64,000 bases of DNA, taken from Treponema vincentii. GTDB taxonomy: Bacteria; Spirochaetota; Spirochaetia; Treponematales; Treponemataceae. This document shows positions 32,967 to 42,372 of the stretch, one piece after another; the stretch's first letter is position 1, and each line of letters begins with the position of its first letter. The stretch is taken from positions 1,240,001-1,304,000 of the forward strand of contig NZ_CP048020.1 in assembly GCF_010365865.1 (NCBI RefSeq), written 5' to 3'. The position numbers were made by a program, and so were the translations under genes. The notes below the pieces were generated by a model that saw nothing but the letters and a program-made list of their open reading frames with translations, made no database searches and was not told where the DNA came from.

Positions 32967-33881
32967 ATGCAAGCGGATATTGTTGAAACGATATTGACGG
33001 ACTTTCTACGGACAGAAAAACAAAAAAAAGCCATAGATACGCTGTTTCAATATTTATATTTTAATCTCGGTGAATTTGGGGTTTACTGTGGAAGCGAGGA
33101 CATGCGCAGTGACTTTTTACTTTGGCTCTATCCAAAACTAGACACCATCATAGGCGATTATAATCCTGATAGATCAATATTTTCTACATATTTGCGGATG
33201 TCCCTTACATATAGCTGGAAACTTTTTTTGAGGCGGAATCGAGAACAGGCAACGTATGCTGACGTTGCTCAAGATGATCAGCAGCAGATTGTTAAAATGA
33301 AACAAGACGAGCAGGACGGGTTACAAAGCTATGAATTGTATGCAGCAAGTCCACCACCTTCATATACAGTATTACCTGAAAAAGCACAATCCATTCAGAA
33401 AACAATTAGATGGGAAATAAAAGGAAAAAACATCTATACGCGTTATTTCCTCGAACTGTTGTGTAAGTCTTGTTTTTATATCAATGAACATTTACTGCAA
33501 ACGGTTGCCGGGCATTTAGGAATATCGGTACGGAAGGTAAGACTGCTGATTGAGGAAGCAAAGGAGCTGACTGATAAACGGAATGGTGTTTACAACGAGT
33601 GGGTGGCTAAGCGGGACTTTTACTATGTACGGTATAAGAGCGCAACGCTTCAGCTTCGTAAAGTGGATGAGGCACATGCTTCCGTCATCAAGCGCTTGAA
33701 AAATCGTCAGGCCTACAGTTATGCGCGTTGGCAGGGATATTTGAAGCGGATACAAGAATATACGCGGGGGCCGAGCAATCGAGTATTGGCACAGCAACTG
33801 GGCGTTTCTCGTGCAACGGTTAATAGCGATCTTGTCGAGCTTAAAAAAGCGTGTTATGGTAAACCATGCACATATACTTAG
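32967..33881 (+). CDS. Divergent sigma-70-like/HTH regulator
   Basis: 304 residues. Residues 40-90 (DMRSDFLLWLYPKLDTIIGD, STYLRMSLTYSWKLFLRR) resemble a sigma-factor region 2 in layout. The C-terminus (SNRVLAQQLGVSRATVNSDL) is a clear helix-turn-helix like region 4. The central part is unrelated and contains another possible helix-turn-helix (HLGISVRKVRLLIEEA). A GGAGG precedes the start. It may be a spirochaete-specific alternative sigma or transcription factor. It overlaps rdgB by 16 bp. Confidence 0.65.
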   Translation: MQADIVETILTDFLRTEKQKKAIDTLFQYLYFNLGEFGVYCGSEDMRSDFLLWLYPKLDTIIGDYNPDRSIFSTYLRMSLTYSWKLFLRRNREQATYADVAQDDQQQIVKMKQDEQDGLQSYELYAASPPPSYTVLPEKAQSIQKTIRWEIKGKNIYTRYFLELLCKSCFYINEHLLQTVAGHLGISVRKVRLLIEEAKELTDKRNGVYNEWVAKRDFYYVRYKSATLQLRKVDEAHASVIKRLKNRQAYSYARWQGYLKRIQEYTRGPSNRVLAQQLGVSRATVNSDLVELKKACYGKPCTYT

Positions 33882-34471
33882 CAAGCGGTAATCGACATAA
33901 ACAAGAAGAATTTGCCGCTATTTTAAAAGATTATCACATCAGCCTTCCCGCCGATGCCGGTATCGTATTTGACCCTGAAGAAACGGGAACAACTTTTTTG
34001 GAAAATGCATTATTAAAAGCCCGTGTCTTGTACGAAAGCGTTAAATGCCCGGTGATTGCCGATGATTCGGGGCTATGCATCGATGCGCTTGGCGGTAAGC
34101 CCGGCATCTATTCAGCCCGCTACGGCATGAAAGACGGTGTGCAGCTAAAAGCGGAGGAGCGGAATCAACTTGTGCTGCAGCAAATGGAGGGTGTAGAAAA
34201 CCGCAGTTGCCGGTTTGTCTGCTGCATTGCGGTAATGCTGGATGCTCACCGTTTTTTTACGGTACAAGAAACATGCGAGGGAGTGATTGCCAAATCGGAA
34301 AGCGGCCATCATGGCTTCGGCTATGATCCTATTGTGTATCTTCCAAAGATTGGAAAAACAGTTGCAGAATTGACGGCACAAGAAAAAAACGAACTGTCTC
34401 ATCGCGGAAAAGCCGGTCGGCTTGTCGCTCAACTATTGGCTATGTTTCCGTCCACTGCGTCGGGATGTTGA
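33866..34471 (+). CDS. rdgB: XTP/dITP diphosphatase (HAM1/RdgB)
   Basis: 201 residues. Family motifs: LASGNRHKQEEF at the start (substrate and metal loop), FDPEETGTTFLENALLKA, the catalytic DDSGLCIDALGGKPGIYSAR and GHHGFGYDPIVY. It hydrolyses non-canonical purine triphosphates to protect DNA. The start lies inside the preceding gene, so the two are co-translated. A hairpin array begins about 20 bp after its stop. Confidence 0.95.
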   Translation: MHIYLASGNRHKQEEFAAILKDYHISLPADAGIVFDPEETGTTFLENALLKARVLYESVKCPVIADDSGLCIDALGGKPGIYSARYGMKDGVQLKAEERNQLVLQQMEGVENRSCRFVCCIAVMLDAHRFFTVQETCEGVIAKSESGHHGFGYDPIVYLPKIGKTVAELTAQEKNELSHRGKAGRLVAQLLAMFPSTASGC

Positions 34472-34489
34472 TTTTTGGCAATAGCCATT

Positions 34490-34801
34490 CCGTTAGCCTT
34501 TTGAAAATAGGTAGAGCAGATGCTAGGAGCGTACAAAAAACACCCGCAGGCACGGTAAACAATATACGTCCTTGTACATTGTTTACCTACACGTTTGCAA
34601 TGCAAACGTGCTACTGCATAGAACCACCGCCGTCCGTGGCGGTTCTGATACGTCGAGGACTGTTTGCAGTAGCGGCATGGACGCCGCTTGTATTAACCAG
34701 TAGTGAGTTTCGTCTGTATGCGAAACTCACAGTCAAAACTATACAAGGATGTATAGTTTTGGCGATGCGACAACGCAGATGCTTGCATATTTTTAAAAGG
34801 T
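34490..34801. repeat. Five-hairpin array, best-preserved member of the element family
   Basis: It begins CCGTTAGCCTTTTGAAAATAG and ends CATATTTTTAAAAGG, so its ends are inverted. Stems in order: GGTAAACAAT/ATTGTTTACC (34554-34587), CACGTTTGC/GCAAACGTG (34590-34610), GCTACTGCA/TGCAGTAGC (34610-34673) enclosing AGAACC/GGTTCT, GTGAGTTTCG/CGAAACTCAC (34703-34730), AAAACTATAC/GTATAGTTTT (34735-34760). All but the nested one are perfect. It lies between rdgB and the GTPase gene. The 127-codon frame across it is not a gene. Confidence 0.85.
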
Positions 34802-34858
34802 CGTTCCGTACCGGATGTTACCGCCTGTTCCAACTCGGTATGATATAGTTGCAACACT

Positions 34859-35566
34859 ATGAATCTTTTGATCGTTTCCGGCCCGCCGTCTTCGGGCAAA
34901 ACAAGCGTTATTTTAAAGACAATTGAGGCACTACGCACGCAAGGACTTCGTGCCGGAGTGGTGAAATTTGACTGCCTCTACACCGACGACGATGTGTTGT
35001 ACGAAAAGGCCGGTATTCCCGTTCAAAAAGGTATTTCCGGCTCGCTCTGCCCCGATCACTTCTTTGTTTCCAATATCGAAGAGGTGGTACAATGGGGTGT
35101 CAAAGAACAATTCGACCTTCTGATAACGGAATCCGCAGGCCTGTGCAACCGCTGTTCTCCGTACATTAAGAATATCCTCGGTATCTGCGTTATCGATAAT
35201 TTGTCGGGTATCAATACGCCGAAAAAAATCGGTCCGCTCTTAAAAGCGGCGGATATTGTCGTCATCACAAAGGGCGATATCGTGTCGCAAGCCGAACGCG
35301 AAGTGTTTTGCGCCCGTGTCAACACCGTTAATCCGCGGGCGGTTATTATGCAGGTAAACGGTCTGACGGGGCAGGGGGCCTTTGAACTGAGCACGTTGCT
35401 GTTCAGTCCCGATAAAGATATTTCGACGGTACAGGGAATGGAGCTCCGCTTCCCGATGCCCGCGGCGCTGTGTTCCTATTGCTTGGGTGAAACGCGGGTC
35501 GGCGAAAATTTCCAGATGGGCAACATCCGTAAGATGAAGATTGCCGAGTCTCAAACAAATCGTTAA
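34859..35566 (+). CDS. HypB/UreG/CooC-like P-loop GTPase
   Basis: 235 residues. P-loop GPPSSGKTSV (8-17), a DLLITESAGLCNRC segment corresponding to the G3/metal-binding region of HypB/UreG, and the guanine motif ITKGD (N/TKxD). The C-terminus has CSYCLGETR, a CxxC that may bind metal. Members of this SIMIBI class insert nickel or deliver cofactors. It is paired with an ABC-type ATPase 75 bp downstream. No target metalloenzyme lies nearby in the window. Confidence 0.8.
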   Translation: MNLLIVSGPPSSGKTSVILKTIEALRTQGLRAGVVKFDCLYTDDDVLYEKAGIPVQKGISGSLCPDHFFVSNIEEVVQWGVKEQFDLLITESAGLCNRCSPYIKNILGICVIDNLSGINTPKKIGPLLKAADIVVITKGDIVSQAEREVFCARVNTVNPRAVIMQVNGLTGQGAFELSTLLFSPDKDISTVQGMELRFPMPAALCSYCLGETRVGENFQMGNIRKMKIAESQTNR

Positions 35567-35567
35567 A

Positions 35568-35607
35568 GGGAACCTCTAAAAAGCCAACCGAGTTTTTAGA
35601 GATGCCC
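35568..35607. repeat. Chimeric GGGAACC...GATGCCC palindrome between the GTPase and ATPase genes
   Basis: GGGAACCTCTAAAAA then a loop then TTTTTAGAGATGCCC. The left arm has the AACC form and the right arm the GATG form seen in the copy at 18394, leaving mismatches at the base. It begins at the last base of the GTPase stop codon region. Confidence 0.75.
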
Positions 35608-35641
35608 AAAATATCTTGCACAAATTTTATGGGGGAACACT

Positions 35642-36691
35642 ATGACCGCAGATACCGATTTTGAAATACACGGCACCGCCGAGAAGCGAACAGAACTTTC
35701 AAAAAAAACAATAGAAACACTCCTTGCGGAATATCCTTTTATTGAAGATTTTTTTGCAGAAAACCGATTGACGGAGCTGCACATTCTGGACAATGCGCAG
35801 CGCACTTTTGACTCTTTTCTACAAAGCCTTTCCGAAGAGCAGTGTGAAGATTATGCACTCGATAAAGAAGCTTTATCCCACGCGTTCTTTGAATACATCA
35901 TTCAAATGGAACAGTTTTTAAATGGGGATGATGTTCGGAGTGTGCAGAGTCTTACGATACTGCCCGGCACGAATAAATCCGGCGAGCCGGAAAACTTTGA
36001 AGACCTTGTATTGTATCCGTCCCAGATTATTTCGATTGTCGGGCCGACCGGTTCCGGTAAGTCGCGGCTGCTTGCCGATATCGAATGGACGGCGCAAAAA
36101 GACACGCCTACCGGTCGCGCAATACTTATCAACGGCGAAGTACCCGATAAAGCAATCCGGTTTTCGATTAACAACAAATTGGTTGCGCAGCTTTCTCAGA
36201 ACATGAATTTTGTAATGGATCTTTCCGTGCGGGAGTTTATCGAACTCCATGCGGAAAGCCGTTTGGTTAAAAATACGGAAGGCGCTGTCCAGCGGATTAT
36301 CGAAGCGGCAAATAAACTGGCAGGGGAGCAATTCCGGCTGGATACACCGATTACCGCGCTGAGCGGCGGGCAGTCCCGGGCGTTAATGATTGCCGATACC
36401 GCCATTTTAAGTTCATCTCCAATCGTTCTGATAGACGAAATTGAAAACGCGGGCATCGACCGGAAAAAGGCTTTGCAGCTTTTGGTATCGAACGATAAAA
36501 TCGTATTGATGGCTACTCACGATCCGGCGCTTGCGCTCTATGCCGATAAACGTATTGTCATTAAAAACGGCGGTATCCATGCGGTCATCGAAACTTCCGA
36601 TCACGAGAAAGGACTGTTACATGAGCTTGAAGCGATGGATGCAAAGATCCAAACGATGCGGGCTAAGCTGCGTGCGGGTGAGCGGTTGTAG
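35642..36691 (+). CDS. ABC-type ATPase, soluble, partner of the GTPase
   Basis: 349 residues with GGGG-type SD upstream. An N-terminal helical domain (1-115) of unknown type precedes an ABC core: Walker A GPTGSGKSR near residue 137, signature LSGGQSRA near 241, Walker B IVLIDE near 259 and switch His in ATHDPA near 297. There is no membrane partner, so it is unlikely to be a conventional transporter ATPase. The pairing with a HypB-like GTPase suggests maturation or activation of some enzyme. Confidence 0.82.
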   Translation: MTADTDFEIHGTAEKRTELSKKTIETLLAEYPFIEDFFAENRLTELHILDNAQRTFDSFLQSLSEEQCEDYALDKEALSHAFFEYIIQMEQFLNGDDVRSVQSLTILPGTNKSGEPENFEDLVLYPSQIISIVGPTGSGKSRLLADIEWTAQKDTPTGRAILINGEVPDKAIRFSINNKLVAQLSQNMNFVMDLSVREFIELHAESRLVKNTEGAVQRIIEAANKLAGEQFRLDTPITALSGGQSRALMIADTAILSSSPIVLIDEIENAGIDRKKALQLLVSNDKIVLMATHDPALALYADKRIVIKNGGIHAVIETSDHEKGLLHELEAMDAKIQTMRAKLRAGERL

Positions 36692-36895
36692 GTAAATTCT
36701 AAAAAAATTAGCTTTGTAGATATCCTATGCGACGGCTTCTCAAGAGCTGCATTTACAAAGGGATGGACTAATCCAACTAGAATCTATATAATTTACACTG
36801 CCTATGTAAAATCAGTTATAGAAATAAGTTCCTCTGTAAGGTAAAGAAAACAATAACCTTGCTTTGCTATTTCAGAATTGTCGAATTATGCCGTT

Positions 36896-36989
36896 CCGGT
36901 TTCAGTCGTTGAAACCGATAGAAACCGGCAGCACGGCTCTGTTAGGAGTCGTTATGGGCATCTCTTAAAAGTGAAGTTTTTGAGATGCT
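36896..36989. repeat. Inverted repeats upstream of the chemoreceptor gene
   Basis: CCGGTTTC (36896) and GAAACCGG (36921) flank an inner GGTTTCA/TGAAACC pair. A GGGCATCTC...GAGATGC palindrome follows at 36955-36987, a diverged member of the GGGAACCTCT family, and TTGACA (36989-36994) comes directly after it. The 350-bp gap between 36692 and 37043 holds no coding frame. Confidence 0.55.
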
Positions 36990-37043
36990 TGACAGATATC
37001 GGCTCCTGAAGTAGCCGAGCTCAATGTAATAGGAGATGGACGT

Positions 37044-39155
37044 ATGGGGAATAAGCTAAAGAAAAAGCGTTTTTCGTTAAGAAAAAGATTGATGCTGATT
37101 TTTGGGCTGTTAATTTTAGGAGGTTCCAGTGTTGAGGTCTTCCTTGCAATTCTCATTGCGCGTAAGGCTGTAACGGAAAAAATTGAAACCCATTTAATAG
37201 ATAAGGCCGCTGATGTCGCAGAAATTATCGACGGCAGAATACAAGCGACTCTTCAATTTGTTGAGGGAGTTGCCCGTATGCCATCTCTTAGAGATACTTC
37301 TTTTTCATATTACCAAAAAGCACAGAGTCTTGTGTATGAAGCGGAGCATAACACAAGGGTTGACTATTTTAGCGTGACTGATTTACAGGGAAATCTTTAT
37401 AGAGCAAATGATAGGAGACCAATTTATGTCGGCGACGAAGATTGGTTTCTAGCTGCTTCATCGGGAAAAAGTTTTGTCGCGGAACCGCGTATATCCCGCG
37501 TCTCAGATATAATGCAGATTGTCTATGCCGTTCCTATTATCGGCGATAACAATGAAGTTGTTGGTGTATTAAGTGCGGCAGTAGGAGCCAATCTCTTATC
37601 AGAAATCATTAAAGATATTGTTTTGGGAAAAAGCGGTTATTGCTATATACTCGGTTTAACGGGAAATACCATTGCGGATAAAGACATACGTTTTGTCGAA
37701 GATCAATATAATGCCTATGAGGAAGCAAAAACAGATCCGACCCAAGCGCCGCTTGCATCATTTGAACAACAAGCGCTACAGGCGCAAGCCCCGGGTATCG
37801 GGTATTATGACAGCGATGGTACTTCTGTAATTTCTTCCTATGCTAAGAGTAAGCTGTCCGGCTGGACAGTCATTATGACTGCTCCGTATAGTCAACTTAT
37901 GAGTTCGGTAAATGACATGAGTTTAGTGATGGATCTTATCTGGTTAGTTATTTTTATTTCTGCACTGGGGGTCGTTTACTTTGTTGCACGTAGTATCGTA
38001 AAACCAATCCAAAAACTTGTTGCGGCGCTGAAGGATATTGCGCAGGGTGAAGGCGATTTGACGGTTCGTATGGTTGTAAGCGGTAATGACGAAGTAACGG
38101 ATTTATCTGAATATTTTAATGAAACAATAGAGAAAATCAGCGTTACAATAAAATCTATCGGCACTAATAGTAATATTATGGAAGAGATCGGTACTGAACT
38201 TGCTTCGAATATGTCGGAGACCGCAAGTTCGATCAACGAGATCAGTGCAAACATAGACGGTATTCAACAACAGGTTCTGACTCAAGCTGCGAGTGTTACC
38301 GAAACTGCCGCTACGGTAGAAGAGATTATCCGTACCATTAAGCAGTTGAGCAGCAGCATCGAAACGCAGTCTGCAAGCGTTGCGCAGTCTTCGTCGTCAG
38401 TTGAGCAAATGGTTGCGAATATTACCTCGATCAGTCAGACGCTCAATAAGTCAGATACAATCGTGAAAGATCTTGTATCTGCAACGGGAGATGGAAAGGC
38501 AACGTTGGTTACATCCAATACAGTAACACAGAAGATAGCGGAAGAATCCGGATCACTTATGGAAGCGTCGAGTGTTATTCAGCACATCGCATCACAAACG
38601 AATTTACTTGCAATGAATGCTGCTATTGAAGCCGCCCATGCGGGGGAAGCAGGAAAAGGTTTTGCCGTTGTCGCCGATGAAATCCGCAAATTAGCGGAGG
38701 ATTCTGCCGTACAGGGGAAAAACATTACGACAACACTTAAAATACTCAGCAGCGAAATAGAAACACTTTCAGTATCTTCTAAAACAGTAGAAGGAAAATT
38801 CAATGCTATTTTTACCCTTGCCGCCCAAGTAAAAGAGATGAGCGACCGGCTTACTGAAGCGATGCGCGAGCAGGCAAATGGCAGCAATGAAGTACTGGAT
38901 GCTATTAAAAACATCAATACGGTAACGACCGAAGTCCAGTTCGGGGCAGAAGAGATGTTGAAAGGCGGAGAAGGTGTTGCGGAAGAAATGCGTAAATTGG
39001 ATAATCTGACACGTGTTATAACTGACGGTATGAATGAAATGGCCTCAGGCGCAGCACAAATTAATAATGCCGTGCAGGAAGTAAACGAGATTACACAGAA
39101 GAATACGCAAAGCATTAAGGTATTGGCGAGTGAGGTCGGAAAGTTCAAAGTCTAG
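37044..39155 (+). CDS. Methyl-accepting chemotaxis protein (dCache type)
   Basis: 703 residues. Membrane helix near 15-38, an extracytoplasmic dCache-like sensor (40-290; [29 protein letters not shown]), second helix near 293-316, HAMP (318-370), then a long coiled-coil signalling domain whose tip is [20 protein letters not shown]. It relays ligand binding to CheA/CheW. A GGAG lies upstream. The C-terminus has no CheR pentapeptide. The ligand is unknown. Confidence 0.93.
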   Translation: MGNKLKKKRFSLRKRLMLIFGLLILGGSSVEVFLAILIARKAVTEKIETHLIDKAADVAEIIDGRIQATLQFVEGVARMPSLRDTSFSYYQKAQSLVYEAEHNTRVDYFSVTDLQGNLYRANDRRPIYVGDEDWFLAASSGKSFVAEPRISRVSDIMQIVYAVPIIGDNNEVVGVLSAAVGANLLSEIIKDIVLGKSGYCYILGLTGNTIADKDIRFVEDQYNAYEEAKTDPTQAPLASFEQQALQAQAPGIGYYDSDGTSVISSYAKSKLSGWTVIMTAPYSQLMSSVNDMSLVMDLIWLVIFISALGVVYFVARSIVKPIQKLVAALKDIAQGEGDLTVRMVVSGNDEVTDLSEYFNETIEKISVTIKSIGTNSNIMEEIGTELASNMSETASSINEISANIDGIQQQVLTQAASVTETAATVEEIIRTIKQLSSSIETQSASVAQSSSSVEQMVANITSISQTLNKSDTIVKDLVSATGDGKATLVTSNTVTQKIAEESGSLMEASSVIQHIASQTNLLAMNAAIEAAHAGEAGKGFAVVADEIRKLAEDSAVQGKNITTTLKILSSEIETLSVSSKTVEGKFNAIFTLAAQVKEMSDRLTEAMREQANGSNEVLDAIKNINTVTTEVQFGAEEMLKGGEGVAEEMRKLDNLTRVITDGMNEMASGAAQINNAVQEVNEITQKNTQSIKVLASEVGKFKV

Positions 39156-39207
39156 CTTTTCATTTAGTTTACGAATTATGACTTTATGGTATAAGAAGTT
39201 TAGTATC

Positions 39208-40773
39208 TTATTCAAGCACAATCTCCGGGATAGCAACGCTGAAATGTCCTTCCGGTTTTGCATTCGTTTTGAGCATCTCGGTGATACAGGATAGCGCTGC
39301 GTTGCTGTATTCATAGGCGGCAAGGCCGCAGACGTTATCGGGCAGGCAACCGAGGTCGTAGGGATTGCGTAGGGCAACGGCAATCATCGGTTTGTGCAGG
39401 CGGGCAAGGGCTTGGATCAATTTGAGCTGTCCCTGTTTGACGTGTCCGTTGTAGCTTGCTGCGGCGATACCGGTAGCCGATTTCGCCTGTGCGACTATGC
39501 GTGTTATTTCCGTATCGTCGGGGTCGATCGACGTATCGATACCGACGCCGCCGAATGCGGTTTGCATGGAGCGCGCAAAGCTGATTGAATTATCGACATC
39601 GTTTGACACATTGGTAACAATGAACGGCTGCGGGCCGGCAAAAAACGGTTTACTGCCGAGGTTGGGAAATCCACTTTCGGGAAGATGATAGCCCGTCAGC
39701 GTTTTGCGCCGGAGACTTGCAATGGTTTTTCGATATTCTTCCATCGTTTTTTCCGGCAGCGGCTGTGCGGGTTTGAATTGCTTTTTTAAACCGATAATCT
39801 TTTCGGCTGCCTGTTCGATGGTTGCTGCAGAAATCTGTTTGTCCGCACAGGCGCGCGTTACCGTTTCGATAGCGGCGCAGGCGGTCGGTATGGTGTGGGA
39901 GATAAAAATCAGTTCGATACCCGCATTGATTGCCGCCGCAGCGCTTTCCGCGGTGCCGAAGTACGTTTGCATCGCCTTCATCTCCATACAGTCACTGATA
40001 ACCAACCCGTTAAATCCGAGCTTTTCTTTTAATAAATCTGTTACAATTTTTTTCGAGATGGTTGCAGGGAATTGCTCATCGATGGCGGGAAAGAGAATAT
40101 GCGAGATGGTAACCGCGGGAAGCAGCCCTGATTTGATGACGTGTGCAAAGGGTGCGATTTCCATCTGTTCCAGTTCCGCTTTCGATTTATGGACAGTCGG
40201 TAACGTGAGGTGTGAATCGACTGATGTATCGCCGTGCCCGGGAAAATGCTTTGCAGCGCTGAGTACTCCTCCTGCGGTAAGACCCCGTACCGTCTGCAGC
40301 CCATAGCGGCCGACAAGGGTAGGATCATCTCCGTAGCTGCGTACTCCGATAACCGGATTACGCGGATTGGAATTAACATCCAGCACCGGCGCCAAGTCGA
40401 AGTTTACGCCGTGGGCATGGAGAATTTCTCCCGTGATTTTACCGGCGGTGTAGGCGTTCAGTTCATCGCCGGTCGCCGCCAGCGCCATTGCGCCCGGTAC
40501 GTTATAGTAGTCTTCGGCAAGCCGTGAAACAGCGCCTCCTTCTTGGTCAATCGTGATGAAGGCAGGGTGTCCGGTTTCAGTGGTAATCAAAGTTTGTATA
40601 TCTGTGCAGAGCGTCTTGAGTTGTGCGAGGCTTGTAATGTTATGCTTAAAGAGGATGACATTACCAACCTTGTATTTTTTTACCAATGCGATAAAGTCTT
40701 CCGGCATCTCCGTTCCCGGAAAACCGCAGGCAAACATCTGTCCGATATATTCGGTTAACATTGTGCTGTTCAT
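39208..40773 (-). CDS. GH3 beta-N-acetylhexosaminidase (NagZ-like)
   Basis: 521 residues. The GH3 NagZ signature KHFPGHGDTSVDSHLTLP carries the acid/base dipeptide His-Asp, and the nucleophile Asp lies in LVISDCMEMKAM. An extra C-terminal Rossmann-like domain (about 350-521) resembles that of BsNagZ-type proteins. There is no signal peptide, so the protein is probably cytoplasmic. It removes N-acetylglucosamine from muropeptides. It lies 12 bp from the NamZ-type gene, its natural partner. Confidence 0.9.
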   Translation of the reverse strand: MNSTMLTEYIGQMFACGFPGTEMPEDFIALVKKYKVGNVILFKHNITSLAQLKTLCTDIQTLITTETGHPAFITIDQEGGAVSRLAEDYYNVPGAMALAATGDELNAYTAGKITGEILHAHGVNFDLAPVLDVNSNPRNPVIGVRSYGDDPTLVGRYGLQTVRGLTAGGVLSAAKHFPGHGDTSVDSHLTLPTVHKSKAELEQMEIAPFAHVIKSGLLPAVTISHILFPAIDEQFPATISKKIVTDLLKEKLGFNGLVISDCMEMKAMQTYFGTAESAAAAINAGIELIFISHTIPTACAAIETVTRACADKQISAATIEQAAEKIIGLKKQFKPAQPLPEKTMEEYRKTIASLRRKTLTGYHLPESGFPNLGSKPFFAGPQPFIVTNVSNDVDNSISFARSMQTAFGGVGIDTSIDPDDTEITRIVAQAKSATGIAAASYNGHVKQGQLKLIQALARLHKPMIAVALRNPYDLGCLPDNVCGLAAYEYSNAALSCITEMLKTNAKPEGHFSVAIPEIVLE

Positions 40774-40785
40774 CGCTGTTCCCTC

Positions 40786-41928
40786 CTACGAGTAGATAAA
40801 AAACGGCCTGATATGCCGGTAAAAAGCTTCCGCTTCTTTTTCAAATATGCTGCACACTTCGGCTGCGGAAGAGGCTGTCCGCAATAGGCTGTCTCCACCG
40901 AGCCGGTCTATCGACACTGAAACGTTCCCCTCCACAGGGGCCAAAAACCTGAAATCATCGGGGTAGGCGGTCTTAACGGCAAACAGGAGCGTTATGCCCG
41001 TTTTAACCGGCTCGAAGGCTTTGTGGTCGGTAATAAGGAGCTGTACGCCGTAGCATGGCAAATCTGCATACTTTGATGCGAAAGGAGTAAAACGGGCAGG
41101 TAAAAAATGCACACCGCGCAGCCCTGCGGCATTCATCGTATCGGCAAGTTTTTCCGCTTCTATGTACGGAGCGCCGATAAGGGCAAACGGATTCGCCGTA
41201 CCTCTGCCTTCGGATACATTGGTTCCTTCAAATAGCGCGGTACCCGGATAGGCAAGCGTATTGTCAAAGTGCGGCAGGTTGGGGAAGGGGGGAATCCACA
41301 CGCGGCCGGTTTCGGTAAAAAGCATATCGCGGTGCCAGTGTTCCATCGGCACAATGTGCAGCGGGCAGCACAGCTGTTCTTCCGTATGTACCATTCGTGC
41401 AAGTTCGGCGGCGGTTAAACCGTAGCGGATGCAAAGCGGGTACATGCCGATAAAACTTTCAAAACTTTTTTTAACGATGTTACCTTCTACTTTAACGCCG
41501 CCGAGTGGGTTAGGTCGATCGAGAACGATAACGGTTTTGCCGTGCATCGAAGCAGCTCGCATAGCAAGTATCAATGTAGAAATGTAGGTATAAAATCGGG
41601 CGCCGACATCCTGAATGTCGTACACTAAGGTATCGATATCGGTCAGCGTGTCAGGTTTGAAATCTTGCCCGTCTTGCCGGTAGAGACTGTAGAGCGGCAT
41701 ACCGGCAATCGATTTGTTTTCGCTATCCCACACTGTGCCGGCGTTCTCACAGCCATAAAGCCCGTGTTCCGGCGCGAAGAGGGCGCGTACTGTGTACCGT
41801 TCGGCAAGTATTTTCCATGAAGGGGTAAAATCTTTAGAAAGACCGGACAGCGAAGTGATAACACCGAGCTTTTTCCCTTTAAAGAGGAAATCGAAGTTAT
41901 GTATCCGGTCTATTCCATTTAGAACCAT
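40786..41928 (-). CDS. namZ: Exo-beta-N-acetylmuramidase (NamZ/DUF1343, GH171)
   Basis: 380 residues. DUF1343 motifs: GVITSLSGLSKDF, FAPEHGLYG, DTLVYDIQDVGARFYTYIST, VIVLDRPNPLGG and EGTNVSEGRGTANPF. NamZ removes MurNAc from the non-reducing end of peptidoglycan fragments and works with NagZ and an amidase. The adjacency to the GH3 gene supports a muropeptide or exogenous-MurNAc salvage role, useful to oral bacteria that scavenge MurNAc. It has no signal peptide. Confidence 0.92.
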   Translation of the reverse strand: MVLNGIDRIHNFDFLFKGKKLGVITSLSGLSKDFTPSWKILAERYTVRALFAPEHGLYGCENAGTVWDSENKSIAGMPLYSLYRQDGQDFKPDTLTDIDTLVYDIQDVGARFYTYISTLILAMRAASMHGKTVIVLDRPNPLGGVKVEGNIVKKSFESFIGMYPLCIRYGLTAAELARMVHTEEQLCCPLHIVPMEHWHRDMLFTETGRVWIPPFPNLPHFDNTLAYPGTALFEGTNVSEGRGTANPFALIGAPYIEAEKLADTMNAAGLRGVHFLPARFTPFASKYADLPCYGVQLLITDHKAFEPVKTGITLLFAVKTAYPDDFRFLAPVEGNVSVSIDRLGGDSLLRTASSAAEVCSIFEKEAEAFYRHIRPFFIYS

Positions 41929-41945
41929 AGTAAAACTGGTATAAC

Positions 41946-42359
41946 TTACTGTTTTGCCTTAGTGCCGAGCTTTTCTGCAGCACGGGCATAGTCGATTTTT
42001 GCCAGCTTATAGTAGTCGGGCGGTAAATGTATTGCCATCGGTCCTTCATATTGTGCGATAATCTTTTCGAGCATAGCGTGAGCATCTTTCCACTGATGTC
42101 GTTTGATGTGCAAGTGTGCGATTTCGTATTGAGCGGCGATGCACGCGCTGTCATCATCGGCAAAGCGTTTTAGGATAGTCTCATAATAGACACGTGCAGC
42201 GCGATAGTTACCGGAATCGAAGGCTTCTTGCGCTTTTTGTGTTAAATCTGCTGCTGTTGCTTCTTCCGGTATTTCTGATTCCTTAGGAACAGTCATACAC
42301 GCAAAAAGACCGAATACCATAATCATGCATCCAAGAGATGCAATACTTTTTATTTTCAT
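41946..42359 (-). CDS. TPR lipoprotein
   Basis: 137 residues with a lipoprotein signal ending FGLFACMTVP. Two TPR-like units follow: AQEAFDSGNYRAARVYYETIL and AQYEIAHLHIKRHQWKDAHA. It is probably anchored in the periplasm and part of the envelope group with the OmpA-like and LysM genes just upstream. Spacing to both neighbours is short, suggesting one minus-strand operon from 46087 to 39208. Confidence 0.78.
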   Translation of the reverse strand: MKIKSIASLGCMIMVFGLFACMTVPKESEIPEEATAADLTQKAQEAFDSGNYRAARVYYETILKRFADDDSACIAAQYEIAHLHIKRHQWKDAHAMLEKIIAQYEGPMAIHLPPDYYKLAKIDYARAAEKLGTKAKQ

Positions 42360-42372
42360 ATATCAACTCCTG

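Noticed and set aside
34465-34848. 127-codon plus-strand frame after rdgB
   Set aside because: It lies entirely across the hairpin array, and its composition follows the stems.
37044-39155. Sigma-28 promoter for the chemoreceptor
   Set aside because: No TAAA-N15-GCCGATAA match was found upstream; CCGATAG near 36914 lacks a -35 partner.
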